Source of the DNA: Toxotes chatareus
Lineage: Eukaryota; Chordata; Actinopteri; Toxotidae
Assembly (NCBI GenBank): GCA_016801885.1
Contig: CM028891.1
Location: 11,577,517 to 11,641,516 of the forward strand
Length of the DNA stretch: 64,000 bases
Direction: 5' to 3'
Under the pieces are notes generated by a model. It did no database searches. It was not told where the DNA came from and worked only from the letters and a program-made list of their open reading frames with translations. A program made the position numbers and the translations under genes. Positions within the stretch are counted from its first letter, which is position 1, and each line of letters begins with the position of its first letter. This document shows positions 22,121-33,398 of the stretch, in pieces.

Positions 22121-22947
22121 AGCAGACAAATCAACTGTCACGCAGGATTCATGCTGATGCCATGGTATAGTGAATTTACTTAAACACAAAACTCTAACAA
22201 AGGTTGAACAGTGTATTTTACTGTCACAAAACCTGGTGCAGTATACCAGAGTAATGCATTTATTTATACCTACAACTGGCTTTGTGTAATAAATGCAAGT
22301 ATTCCTGTCTATCGCTAAGGGATTAGTTATTTGAATCAAAAGGGAGGGCCTTAATGTTTCACAGTAATAAGTCATAATATCACATTATTATCTTACACTA
22401 GGCAACAAGAACATTGGGTGTAAGGCAAATTTAGTCTGATTCATGTTCTGTGTAGTTAAATCATTTGAATTTTTGATTTTTGTTATCCTTGTTCATAGGA
22501 AATTTAAAATTATGGTTTTCAATTTCACTTTTTCATTTTTACTAAATATCCATCAAAGACGGTTATGTTGTTTTAAAAAGCCTTCTATTTAACAAAATGG
22601 AATGAAGAAGAATTACGATACAATATAATTACGTGTGTCAGTATCTGCCATACTCTTACAATGGTTAAGCTATTGTTGCAGTGGGTTATGTGTCAACACA
22701 CTATTAATCATTACCATTACGTGGAAGAACACAGTAAAATTTGGACAGCGGGAGCATCACATGGTGCCTCAAACACATCCTCAAGTAGATTTTTCGTGTT
22801 TTCATCGTCACCATCTCATCAGCTGAGGACAGAAACAACAGTTTTAATCAAGAAAAAGCCACTACAGTGATTAGTCATGAATTTGACAATAAATATACAC
22901 AATGGAGATCGATTTTGTCTGCTGATACTCACATTTACACTGTATAT
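22121..22947 (-). other. xirp1: probable 3' UTR of the LIM-ended xirp1 transcript
   Basis: Sequence just downstream, on the minus strand, of the LIM-exon stop codon. Reverse-strand AATAAA motifs occur at 22259-22264 and 22083-22088, so the transcript may run close to the transporter pseudogene, which is oriented toward it. No coding content was recognised. Confidence 0.4.
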
Positions 22948-23862
22948 TCATGCTTCAGATTCATCATGCACCACATCAGCAGTTTTCCTCAGAAGCCACT
23001 GGTTCTTGTGTTGGGCATGTCCAAAGCCCTCATCATAATTCCCTTTTCTTCTGAACAGTTGTTGGTAGTGAAATATGCAGTAGAATTGCCCGTGTAAAGG
23101 TGCATAATTGTACATGCTACAAATGAACACAATATGTCAGTTACAGTACAAATTAATAACCAGTTTGGGTTGAAGGTAGAAAGGGTATTTTTGTAGTTAT
23201 AGTAGCTATGTGAATGATTTAGAGCTTAGGATTTACAGTTATGTAAATTAATAAATAACAGAGTGAGGCCAGTGTCAGCTAAAACAGCAAGATTCTCAAG
23301 TTTCTCAAGTTGCAATTGTTTGCCTTAGTCTTAATAGTGCCATCCAAAAACCACCTTGTCCCACCTACTTGGCAAATATATGTTACCAAACGTATTGCCT
23401 GTAATGCCTATAATCATTTATATGGCATATAAATGAAAGATTTACAACCTTAAAGTGTTAGAAACTCACTTGAGTACTGTGTGACAAAGTATAGCTTGCT
23501 TTAAGAAGTGGAGGCTTAAACTGCAGTAAGCTGATCCTGCTGCCTGTGGACTTTGGAGAGACTCACTATTGTAGTTTAGATATATTGCACAACTTTTAAT
23601 GTCAGTGTTAATAATTATTGTGCATTTTGATTTAAATGCTAGGCTATTATTTCCTTCTGTTACTGTCGCGATACACGAATCATTGATCAGTATTGCAGGT
23701 GATTTCCCTGTAGAATATTGTAATATCTCACCTCAACTTTTTCTTGCACTGTTTACAACAGAAGCAAGTTTTGTGAAAAATGAATTTGTCTGTAGTTATT
23801 TTTTCCATCGGATAAACTGGCTTCAGACAGGCAGAGCACATCTCGCAACACGTTGGTTGAAA
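22948..23862 (-). CDS. xirp1: LIM-domain exons of xirp1 (alternative 3' end)
   Basis: Two exons, 23862-23732 and 23116-22948 (TGA), encode 99 residues. The first has CSACLKPVYPMEKI, 17 residues from the second Cys to the His of FIFHKTC, then CKQC; the second supplies SMYNYAPLHGQFYC and HYQQLF, completing the eight zinc ligands of a LIM domain. The following GNYDEGFGH is a hallmark of the LIMA1/EPLIN LIM domain. Acceptor (ttttctcatcag), internal donor (gtgaga) and second acceptor (catttgtag) all fit the frame, and both exons are free of stops, so this is not a relic. The first exon begins in phase 0, matching the end of the 48-base exon 29583-29536; the junction reads LTK-FQP, which lines up with the KKFQ that precedes the LIM domain in LIMA1. 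Confidence 0.82.
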
Positions 23863-26800
23863 CTGATGAGAAAAGTTAGATTTTGCGCTTACATAAATGT
23901 CAAAGACTATAATAAGCATCAATAACCACAAACACAGTGACATGAATTAAAACCAAAAATGTGTATTTAGTTTCAAATGTAAGTCAAAACTTGTTTAAAG
24001 AATACAAGCTAAAATAAATCCTCAAACTCATGACAGCCTCTTATAAATACACAAGAAATGATAACCGACATAATATCTTAGTTAATAAAATTCTGTACAT
24101 GACAACTTTACCATAAAAAATAGGAAAAACACTGCCCAAATCTGGCGATACAGTGACTAACTGACTCTATCTGTGAACCATTTACGGTTTCTGATTGACT
24201 GGCAGCCGAACTTGTGGATATGTTGTGACCTGATATGTAGCTGGACTGACCAGTGCCTGACTTGTGGATGAGGTTATGGTTTCTGGCTGAGTAGTGACAA
24301 CAGTGGAAGTTTTGGATGAGTAAAACCGGTTACCAAAGTTATCGGTCTGCTCATAGTTCTCTGTGATTGTTTTGGTTCCTATAATACTGTTCCCCTCATG
24401 GTCAGTCTGCACCTCAAGTACACTGAGCTCCCGTTTAGGGTTAAGTGGGCTGTAAGCACATTGTTTTTGACCTCCTTTTCTGGGGTCCCGCTTTCTGTTT
24501 TGTGCTGGGCTGTTGCACGTCAGGGTCTTTGTTGTCCGGAATTTCTCCTCTGTCTTTGGGCTATGCTGACATGTCGGGCAGACTGTGGTCTCTTGTGGCA
24601 TCATATCTGTTTTATCTGTCTTTCTAGCAGCTGACTGGATGGAGATGAAGGCAGGTGAAGATGGCGGACTTACTCGCTGTTTTGCAGCGACAACTTTGTT
24701 GCTTGCACCTTGCCCTACTAGGAGAGGTGTGTTTCCCTTTGTGGTAGGGCTTTCCAGTGCCAGCTGTGATTTTGTTCTGCTTGACCCAATGCTAATTTTA
24801 CTAATATTACCAGAGGATGGAGATCCTTGCACTGTCCCTAAGGACTCTTTGAACAGGCATGATAAACCAGCAATATCTGAGTCAGATTTCAATGTAGAGA
24901 CGGAATAAAGAGCCTTCTTTATGGCCTCCTCTATGTCCATAAGTCTGGCTAAGGTCTGCTCTTTTAGATTCATAATATCCTCACTGGCTCTCTCAAGATC
25001 TCCAAAAACATGTGCCATTGAGGACTTGGTTTCAGGGTCGTCCTTCATCAGTAACTTCTCTTCTCTGTGTTCCACTTTTACTTTTTTTTGTTTCTTTTTG
25101 TTTGAGCTGACAACCCAGTCAGGGACGTACTCAAATACTCCCCTCAGAGACTTCACATCAACCTCGCTTGTGTCCTGTTCAATTTCTTCAACTCGACTGA
25201 GAATGCTCTGCAGTTCCTCCTGCTTTCTCAAGTTGTCAAAAATTTCCATGGCTGCTGTTATGTTCCCCCTCATGATCTCATCCATGTGAACTGACAGCCG
25301 CTGTCGGCGCTCGTCCTCTGTCTCGGTTCGACCTTTCTTTTCCCTCAGCTCAACTTTGCTTTCTTGTTTCATTTCTCTCCCATGCCTGCCCTTGCTGTCA
25401 GCAGTTTGTCCACTGGCGTTTGCACCACTGGAGGATGGACCAGTCATAGTTTGTTGTGGTTCTGGATCTACATGTGTGAGAATAGGTGAATTATTTATAT
25501 CTCCAGATGAATCTTTCGGGGTTTTAGTGTCAGGCTGGGCAATTTTTACTCTTTTTGGCTTTACGGGGGCATTCTTCACTGAAAATTCCTTTTTACCTCC
25601 AAATTTCTGGCATGCTTCATGAAAATTTACATGGCTTTCATCTGTTTCATTCATATTCTCTTCGATAAGGTTTTTTTCCTGGGGGGTTTTGGCTTCTGCT
25701 GTGGCATTTATCTCCTCTGGTTGATTACAGGTATTCTTGTCGGTGTTATCAGTTGAGCCTTGGACTTGGTGTCTTACTTCAGTTTTCTGACACATCTGAA
25801 TAATTTCACGTTTATGATCTACTAAACATTGCCCTGAGTCTGCACCACTGTTTATTTTGGATGGGTCTTTCATATGTCCATCCTTATATGACACTGATGT
25901 TGTTGTCAGTGGTTGAGCAATACTTTCTTCTTTGGATGGCTTTCTCATTTCAGGTCCTGTAGTACTAGTAGTTTTGGTTGCCTCATGATTCTTTGTGTTG
26001 GTTGACCGATCATCTCTCTGTTTCACTTTCAGATGCTCTGGTTTAGGTGGGATGGCTGGTTTTGAACCAACAGGCCATTTGCTTTTCTCTGAGACAGTAC
26101 CTGCTGGTTTATTTAGGGTTTTGCTTTGGCTTTGGGGGTCTGCATTTGCTGTAGTAACCTCTTCCTTGGAGACCTCTTCTCTCAATGGAACTTGAGTTGA
26201 TCTGGATTCAGTCACTGGGCAACATTCCTCCATAGTGGGCTTTTGAACAGACGCCACGTCCACATTTTGGGATCTTTCTTTGTGAGGTCTAGAAGAGTTT
26301 CTATATATCATAGCTGCTTTGAAATCTCCCCTTGTGACATTAATGTTGGACCTCTCCAAGGAATCCAAAGCTGCTTGAATCTTACCGTCAAAAACAACTT
26401 CTTCCTCTTGTTGTTCAGGTGTTGTTTCTGAGCTATCAGACAAAGCTTCCAAGTGTTTCTGGACCACGTCTGTGTCTTTTTGACCTTTTTTGCTGGATGT
26501 CTCAGTAGTTTGCACTTCTTCAGAATTAGTGTCTTTATGGCATGTCTCTGTATTTTCATGTTGCCAGTCTGCTTTATTTTCTGAAGTGGAGTTGGAGGCT
26601 GAAAGAACTTCATCCCACTTGGGCTCAGTGCACAAGTCCACTTTTTGTTCCTCATTTTCAAGATGTAATTCTGCCTCTGTTCTTGAGTGTTTGACGTCAC
26701 CTGCTGAGACAGAGACAACAGGTTCCCCTGAAGATTCTTGAAGAAGATATTTCTGTTTGTTTTGTGATGAGTGACACAAAGCTTTGGCCTCGATTGTGGC

Positions 26801-29800
26801 CTGCTGGAGGCTGTGGATTGCAGATTGGAGGTTTGAGATTTCATCATTGTCATCTACCACCTCAACTAATTCAGCTTGGTGGACCCTATCATCATCCTGT
26901 ATCTCATGATGTAGATAAGATCCCTGTGGTGCAACTGTGAAGTTACACTCTTCTTGTGCTCCACCACCACTCTCCCGAATGCTGTTTTTTTTTGGCCCAT
27001 GGGTGAATACCCCAGTGTTACATTGTCCAGAGGACCGGTTCTTTCCAAGTGGCACAGTTTGACCTGTAAAGGCATGAGAAATGGTGGAATTGCCTTGGAT
27101 ATTTTGTTTTGCTTGAAGTTGTGTTTGATCTCCAGAGAACATGCTTTTCAATTTCTTTACATTCACTGGGACCCACTCTGAAAAACTCTCCTCTGCCTCA
27201 TCGCCTCTCAGTTCATGATGCAGCTTTGTGTTTTGTCCAACCACAGTTTGGTTGAGAGGGAGATCTTGTTCTTCCACTGTTGGCTCATCCTGAAGGGTTT
27301 TCAAATACTCCAGATCTCCCTTTTCAATGCAGCTCTTGAACAGTTTCACATTCCCTTTTACTGTGACTTCAGGCCTGATTGGCCCTGTGCAGGTTTGATC
27401 TTGAGAAGTTTCTAGAAGGGAGCTTATGGTTGATTCAATAATACCTTTTCTTAGTCCTTGATTTTCTGGTCTACTACAATCAATTTTTTCAGTTTTTGGT
27501 TCATCATACTCTACAGTTTGCCCTTGTGGAGCACTGTAACTTTTCACATCGTCCTCATCAAAATAATTGTACAGGGAGTAAACAATGACTTCAGCAGATT
27601 TGTTGGCATCCTCCTGAATGATCACTCCTTTCCTCAGAGAGTTATCTTGATTGAGAATATCCTCAACAAGCTGAACCACATTGGCAGTTTTGAACTCTGT
27701 GTCTTGGCTGGTAGTGAACTGATGTTGGTGCACAGGCACATTCACCACTGTGGCTTCCATACTTCCTTTACTATCCTCCTTTAAGTAAGTGATCTGAGGC
27801 TTCAAGTTTGCCCGTGGCAGCAACTGTAGTATGAAGTTTTGTGCACCTCCTTCAGCCACCTCATCGTATTTTATCTTGGGCCCACTCTCTGATAGTGTGA
27901 ATTTAGCCTTTTTAGCTATCATGGTCTCATTCACCTCGATGATTGATCCATCTGAATGTATGGCATTAACGCAATAAAGGGAATTCAATGTTTCCTTGAT
28001 GTTCTCCACCAGAGTCTCAATTTCGTCTTTGTTTTGATGCCTGATTTTGTCAAATGGCATTGACTCAAACAGATAAGCTCTGTTCTTGACATTAGTTATC
28101 AGATAGTCCTCAGCTGCCCCACTGGGATTTTCTGGGATTTGGGATTTTGATGAATGCACATAGGAATTTTCTTTTTCAATGTTTGCTGAGATAAATGGGT
28201 TGTTTTTGAAAAGAGCTGCACTTGTTTTGATAATTTCCTCAAATCCTTCTGGACCTGAAAGACTTGTAGGGTCAAATACCACTTCATCAGAAACATCCTC
28301 CCTAGTGGAAAACGTCCAGTCAGTGCTTTGATCACCCACACAATCGCATGGTCCTGGTTTATGGGGCTCATCTGTCAAATCAAGACTTTTGGTGCATGGC
28401 TTGCTTTTGTTTCCACTGTGTAGATTCTCTTTGGTACACATTTCAAACTCATGTTTTCCTTTTTGGACTGGCCCTGTCTCATCCCCAGAAATAGAAACTT
28501 TCCCTTGGAACTTATTATCTGGATTTGGCCTAGATGTTTTCACAGACTGACTCTCAAATATCCTCCTCGTAGCCTGAACATCTATTCTTATCATCTCCTC
28601 CTCACACTCTCTGTTAGGATCTGAACTAGAACTAAGCGTTCTCTCATCCTCCATGATCCCTTTAACACTTTCACTGCATGGCCTCTTCTCGTTCTCCTCA
28701 AACACAGCTGATGTTTTACCGACATCACCTCCATCCACTTTCCCATGTGTCATGTGCATCTTGGGGGTGCAAGGGGACACTTTGTTACTCAAGGCACAGT
28801 TCTCAAATATCAAGCGTCTTGAGAGGACCTCACCCTCGTATCCAGTTTCACCAGCTGTCACCCCAGTCTCTGAGCTCAAAACCTCAGCAAGCTCCTCATC
28901 CACAGCTTCATCCAACATCTTCAGCTCTGGGTGAGTGTGCTTCAGGAGTCTTCTCAGCTCACATTTCTGCCGCTGCTGGTACAACCTTTCTTTGGAAGGT
29001 TGGACCGGCATGGATTCTTGGGAATGTGCCCCAGAAATGTCTTCTGATCCTGGCTGATGTCTGATTAAAGGATGTGGAGAGTGATCATCGTTCTTTTGTT
29101 GTGAGTCTTCTGCCATCTTAGAAGAACAAAGTAACATTCTCATCATTGAGTCCTTTATAAGAGAAATGAGCTATCCAGTGAAAATCATGCTCCAGAGTGT
29201 GCACACTTGCATGCAACAAGAGCCACGTGTTACCTTCCACATCATGTCAGTTGATTTATTTTCCACATGATGCCAGATGTCAGTGGGTTAGCTGAACTCC
29301 AAAGCAGCCAGCAAATGCAACCACAAATGCAACCGTGATGATAAAAGTATATGTAGAGTGAATGGCATCAAAAGTCTGTTTCTGTTGTTCAAAGAAAACT
29401 GCAACTCTCAGGGAAAGCAATCAATGAGCTTCATGGAATATAATAATAAAAACCATCGAAGATGGTTATGTTATTGTGACAATGCAAATCCAATCCACAC
29501 CATCATGCAAAATTTCTGGTGAAATTCCACCTTACCTTGGTTAGTTGAACTCTTTTCCCAGATTCAGATGACTGATCTTGTGCCTGGATGGAAACAATAA
29601 TTATTTCAGATCAAGTTAACCTTAAATAACCGATGTTGTATTGATCATTATGACAGAATTTGCTTTGTCAGTAATAATTATATGATTTAGTTTAGTGTTA
29701 TATGATATAAATTTGACATTGTCAAAGGTAATGTGTGTACTGTGTGGAGGATGTTGCCATAGCGTATGTACTTGGGTATATTTGTACTCTTCGATTGAAA

Positions 29801-32800
29801 ATTACAATAGCAACATTTTTTTTTTTACTTTTAGCACCTTTTTGTACAATAATCAGAATTCTTTCTAAATAAATTTTGAAATAAGGTGACTGCTTTCATG
29901 CTCTAAAATAGTTTATAGTGTTTTATGTAAAAGCAGAATGTGTCTGAAATAATGTTTAAGTAGGGGTACAAACAAATGTGCACATTAACAGTTTTCCAGA
30001 TATGACCTTTGTTTTCTATGCAGCACCAAGACTATTAACATCTATATATCATTCTGAATAGACAGATGTTTACCGATTTTAAAAGGCTGTGTGCTGGTTC
30101 CGGAGTTGCAACCTTTGACAGGTAGAGGGCAGACATAGCTTTGACCGAGACACACAGTTTCTCCTTGGTTTGGAGGAAGGAGCTGTCTCTGAAGTCTGCA
30201 ATCGACCTCCTCTTTTCATCTGCAACGACATCAGACACAGCAGTTTTAATGTTTTAAATTTGATTCTGATATAATGTGATATAAATGTGCCATCCAATTT
30301 TTCTCATGGGATTTGGGGTAAAGAGAAAAGTAGTTGTGCCGCTTCGTTCACTGGTTAACATTAGTTGTCAAAAAGGCAGCTGCCTCGAGTCAAAATAAAG
30401 CGCTGGTTATTTTTGGAGACTGTCATGTCAACGTCCTGTGACTGAGGGAAAAATAGTTTAGACTGAATTTAAATAAGTGACTCATTTTAATAGCACACAG
30501 CTGACTTTAGTGTTCACAGCCATGTCACCAAACGCCGTGTTAATAGTTATTAATTTTAGGTCACTGGCAGTCCCTCTTTCTAAGCTGATATTTAACAGCT
30601 GCCATGTGGTCGAGTTATAAATGTACCACTTGTGGTGGAGTGGGACAGATACCTGACTCCACTGACACACATACTGAGAGTTAAAACTGCAGACAAGTCA
30701 CTGCAGCTACAGTTGACTAAGCATAGAAAAGCAAAAGTAAACACACAACACATATTAAAATAGTTTACAGAGGCACAGATAGTAAATCAGCAGTTCACTA
30801 GCAGCTGCCAATCAGGAAAACATGGGGAAAAAAACAGAAACACTGATGTAAGTATAAACCAAAAACTCTTCAGGATCAGGGTTTCATGAATGTTTGCTGT
30901 AACATTTGGGCCAACCTGCAGTGAAGTCTCAACCCTCTAGTCTTTCCAGATTCACATAGCTGTGAAAACCATCAATCATAAGTGTGATTAGCTGCATCAG
31001 TACACTGTCATCATTAAACGTTGTGGGTGTTAAAAGGAGGTTTTAAAGTTTTAAGACCACATGCACGCCACATGACACACACATAAGATTGTTTGTAATC
31101 TGCTGGCACAGATTATTCTCTATTTGCACCATAGATAATACAAATCTGTACTCACAGATAGGTAACAGCCTCCTCGTGTCCTGCCTGTCTTCTTATTTCC
31201 TTTTAGTGTGCGTGACTGTGTTTTGGTCTGTTTGATGCTGCTGCTGTTGGTTTGTGTCCGGTAATACAGCCTCTGCCTCTCTCAGTCACTCCCTCTCCCT
31301 GTCTCATTCCTGCCCCAGTGACAGCTGACCCTTTCACCCTCCTGCACTTATTCAGGACTTGTAGCATGCCGGCTATTTCCGTCCTGCTCTGCTCTGGAGA
31401 GGCCTGCTATGCCCGCACCAGGCTGAGTCAATCATAGCTTCTTACAAAGTCACTGTGCTGATATTCATCTCCATTTCACCTCTTCCCTTTCCTTCACACC
31501 GTCTGCAGCTCTGACTTGAGTCACAGGTCTCTGAGACAGCTTTCCAGGGAACCCGCATCTTGTTTGTGTTTCTCAGTTGGATGAAAATTCAGATGTGGAA
31601 TTTGTCTGATATGAAAAGCTAAACATGTTTTTCTGTTTGCTGTTGTGGCGGATCAGAAGCAGAAGATGTTTGGTTTAGGTTTAAGTTTTTGGGGGGGGGT
31701 TTTTTTAGCCTAATTTAGCTAACCTGCTGTGTACTGACTAGAAGACTCTATATGCTGGCAATACACTTGACTTTATTAATTGGAGTTTTTAAAGCTATTA
31801 TTAATCCATGCAGCGTCTATCTGAAAAGTTTGTTGTCATTTGACTAATCAGGGCCTTGAGGGCATGTTGCCAGTTACAGTTCCCTCACTACCTCGATCAG
31901 GGCTGTCGCCTACTGTTCAGTATCTCATCTGATCTTTTCAACTGGTCTTTGTCCTGGAAGTGTACATGTTGAGTTAATTTGTAGATGTTTTTATTATTGT
32001 CATATATATCTATGACTGGACTTTTCATTATTTGTTTTGGTTGTGTTTTTGAAATTGCTAACTGCGATTGCCAATCAGATTTCCCTCACCCAGCATTAAG
32101 AAGTTTTAATCTAAGTTCTGCTGATAACAACTCAATATCGAGATCTTTCTTTGATCTCAGAATAAGAATGATCTATCATGTGGAATTGCACTTTCAACCT
32201 TTCATTCATTCATTCCCCGTCTTAACTGGGCAGTATGTAGGGAAACACTGTGATCAGGGTGGATCAGGGTCATCTCAGAGCACACTTGGATTAATGTGTT
32301 TGATCTAGAAGGAAATAATGTTGTACTCACCAGCTTGAGAGGCTGCAATTTTTTCAAAATCAATACCTCCAATTGTTTTTCTCCTCTCTGTCCGGGTCTG
32401 ATTCACCACCTTGAGAGAGGGACAATGAGTCACTGCTGCCAAGTAGACATATATCTTTCTCTATGATTATATATCTTTCTATTTACATTGGTAATATTTA
32501 TAAAACAGGAGGAATTCTTGTTTTCACTTATTAAACTTGGCCTAAAATTGGACCTGTTAAGCTAAAAGCATTATTTTCATTTACCTTTCGAGTCACACGA
32601 TCCTCCTTTGCATCAGTTTTAGTGTCATTAACCGGCGCATCAGGGGTAATGTTTGTCATCTGTTCCTCAGACGACCTCTTTACCTCCTCAACCTCTCCAT
32701 TCATCACTGGCATGATGCCTGCTTCCTTGTGAGGTGACATGAGGTTTGCAGCTCTGAAACTGCTCTTCACCTTGTTTTGTGTGGCAGCCTTTGACTCAAA

Positions 32801-33398
32801 CAGAGCCTTCAGGGCCTCTATGGAACCAGCACTGTTTTGAAGGCCCCCCACTGACTTACTGCGCGTTAAAGTGGTTTTGGCTCGAGACCGTTCCCTCTTG
32901 TCATTTCTCCTCATCAGGGATGCCAGATGAGTCTCTTTATTCTCCAGAAGAGATGGTGTAATCTGACAGTGATGCACACAGAAGGAAAACATGTTTGCAT
33001 GCAGCTGCATTTTGTTATTTTTCTCACAATGAAGCTGCTTCTTTTGTGAACTGTGCAAACAGCTCAAAAATGAACTTACCTCTTTTAACACTTGCTTTGG
33101 CTTTGCTTCTCCATCATTTGCCAAAGTTGCTTGAGTTGATGCACTTACTTTCACTGTAGTTTGATACCTGTTATACGCACAAAAGCCATATTAAAAGCCT
33201 TAAAAGCCCACTAACATTAAAGTCCTGCATGTAGAAGCTTATAGCGTGTGTGGTTAGTTGTTTCTTTCACCTTGCAACTAGTTGGGACACAGACTCTTTC
33301 TTGTCCCTCAGTCCTGCTTCTGTCCAGGTGGGCTTGTCACATGATGAGGGGATGGCCTTCAGTGACTGGGTGCGCCGCAGGTTACTCGTCCATTCCAT
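22948..33398 (-). CDS. xirp1: Xin actin-binding repeat protein with LIM domain (whole gene)
   Basis: Minus-strand exons with matching phases: 33398-33271 (ATG, starts MEWTSNLRRTQSLK), 33167-33080, 32962-32585, 32409-32331, 30219-30074, 29583-29536, giant exon 29116-24182, and LIM exons 23862-23732 and 23116-22948. The small exons read SVSQLVARYQTTV, ERRKTIGGIDFEKIAAS and TKEKLCVSVKAMSALYLSKV, typical of LIMA1/XIRP relatives. The giant exon gives the Xin-repeat protein and has its own stop. Two products fit the phases: about 1933 residues (exons 1-6 plus giant exon) or about 388 residues (exons 1-6 joined to the LIM exons, giant exon skipped). Xin proteins bind and bundle actin at intercalated discs, myotendinous junctions and repair sites of muscle. 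The name xirp1 rests on OXSR1/SLC22A13 synteny; XIRP2 is the alternative. A CAGGTG E-box lies 50 bp upstream of the ATG; the promoter itself is not resolved. Confidence 0.82.
24182..29116 (-). CDS. xirp1: giant Xin exon of xirp1 (1644 codons)
   Basis: Open for 4.9 kb and ending in TAA at 24182-24184. I start the exon at 29116 because a good pyrimidine-rich acceptor ending TTCTAAG directly precedes ATGGCAGAAGAC in phase 0; a slightly earlier acceptor giving DSMMRMLL is possible. The conserved Xin amino-terminal block (QQRQKCELRRLL, HTHPELK) lies at about residues 45-75. Only about four recognisable Xin-type repeats follow (RRLIFENCALS, DVGKTSAVFEEN, DVQATRRIFESQ, NVKNRAYLFESMPFD), then degenerate repeat-like segments such as LRKGVIIQEDANKSAEV. 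RGDFKAAMIYRNS, LQSILSRVEEIEQDTSEVDV and SPPSSPAFISIQSAARK are shared with XIRP family members. Length is near human XIRP1 (about 1840), but canonical repeats are far fewer than its roughly 16. No frameshift or internal stop was seen, so it is under coding constraint. Confidence 0.85.
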   Translation of the reverse strand: MAEDSQQKNDDHSPHPLIRHQPGSEDISGAHSQESMPVQPSKERLYQQRQKCELRRLLKHTHPELKMLDEAVDEELAEVLSSETGVTAGETGYEGEVLSRRLIFENCALSNKVSPCTPKMHMTHGKVDGGDVGKTSAVFEENEKRPCSESVKGIMEDERTLSSSSDPNRECEEEMIRIDVQATRRIFESQSVKTSRPNPDNKFQGKVSISGDETGPVQKGKHEFEMCTKENLHSGNKSKPCTKSLDLTDEPHKPGPCDCVGDQSTDWTFSTREDVSDEVVFDPTSLSGPEGFEEIIKTSAALFKNNPFISANIEKENSYVHSSKSQIPENPSGAAEDYLITNVKNRAYLFESMPFDKIRHQNKDEIETLVENIKETLNSLYCVNAIHSDGSIIEVNETMIAKKAKFTLSESGPKIKYDEVAEGGAQNFILQLLPRANLKPQITYLKEDSKGSMEATVVNVPVHQHQFTTSQDTEFKTANVVQLVEDILNQDNSLRKGVIIQEDANKSAEVIVYSLYNYFDEDDVKSYSAPQGQTVEYDEPKTEKIDCSRPENQGLRKGIIESTISSLLETSQDQTCTGPIRPEVTVKGNVKLFKSCIEKGDLEYLKTLQDEPTVEEQDLPLNQTVVGQNTKLHHELRGDEAEESFSEWVPVNVKKLKSMFSGDQTQLQAKQNIQGNSTISHAFTGQTVPLGKNRSSGQCNTGVFTHGPKKNSIRESGGGAQEECNFTVAPQGSYLHHEIQDDDRVHQAELVEVVDDNDEISNLQSAIHSLQQATIEAKALCHSSQNKQKYLLQESSGEPVVSVSAGDVKHSRTEAELHLENEEQKVDLCTEPKWDEVLSASNSTSENKADWQHENTETCHKDTNSEEVQTTETSSKKGQKDTDVVQKHLEALSDSSETTPEQQEEEVVFDGKIQAALDSLERSNINVTRGDFKAAMIYRNSSRPHKERSQNVDVASVQKPTMEECCPVTESRSTQVPLREEVSKEEVTTANADPQSQSKTLNKPAGTVSEKSKWPVGSKPAIPPKPEHLKVKQRDDRSTNTKNHEATKTTSTTGPEMRKPSKEESIAQPLTTTSVSYKDGHMKDPSKINSGADSGQCLVDHKREIIQMCQKTEVRHQVQGSTDNTDKNTCNQPEEINATAEAKTPQEKNLIEENMNETDESHVNFHEACQKFGGKKEFSVKNAPVKPKRVKIAQPDTKTPKDSSGDINNSPILTHVDPEPQQTMTGPSSSGANASGQTADSKGRHGREMKQESKVELREKKGRTETEDERRQRLSVHMDEIMRGNITAAMEIFDNLRKQEELQSILSRVEEIEQDTSEVDVKSLRGVFEYVPDWVVSSNKKKQKKVKVEHREEKLLMKDDPETKSSMAHVFGDLERASEDIMNLKEQTLARLMDIEEAIKKALYSVSTLKSDSDIAGLSCLFKESLGTVQGSPSSGNISKISIGSSRTKSQLALESPTTKGNTPLLVGQGASNKVVAAKQRVSPPSSPAFISIQSAARKTDKTDMMPQETTVCPTCQHSPKTEEKFRTTKTLTCNSPAQNRKRDPRKGGQKQCAYSPLNPKRELSVLEVQTDHEGNSIIGTKTITENYEQTDNFGNRFYSSKTSTVVTTQPETITSSTSQALVSPATYQVTTYPQVRLPVNQKP

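Noticed and set aside
29117..29146. ATG at 29146 as start of the giant Xin frame (MMRMLLCSSK)
   Set aside because: A pyrimidine tract ending TTCTAAG directly before ATGGCAGAAGAC looks like a splice acceptor in the right phase, and upstream exons supply the true amino end at 33398.
32531..33154. Single 207-codon minus-strand frame as one exon
   Set aside because: It spans exons 33167-33080 and 32962-32585 and the intron between them, which happens to be open; the splice sites and homologous segments fit two exons.
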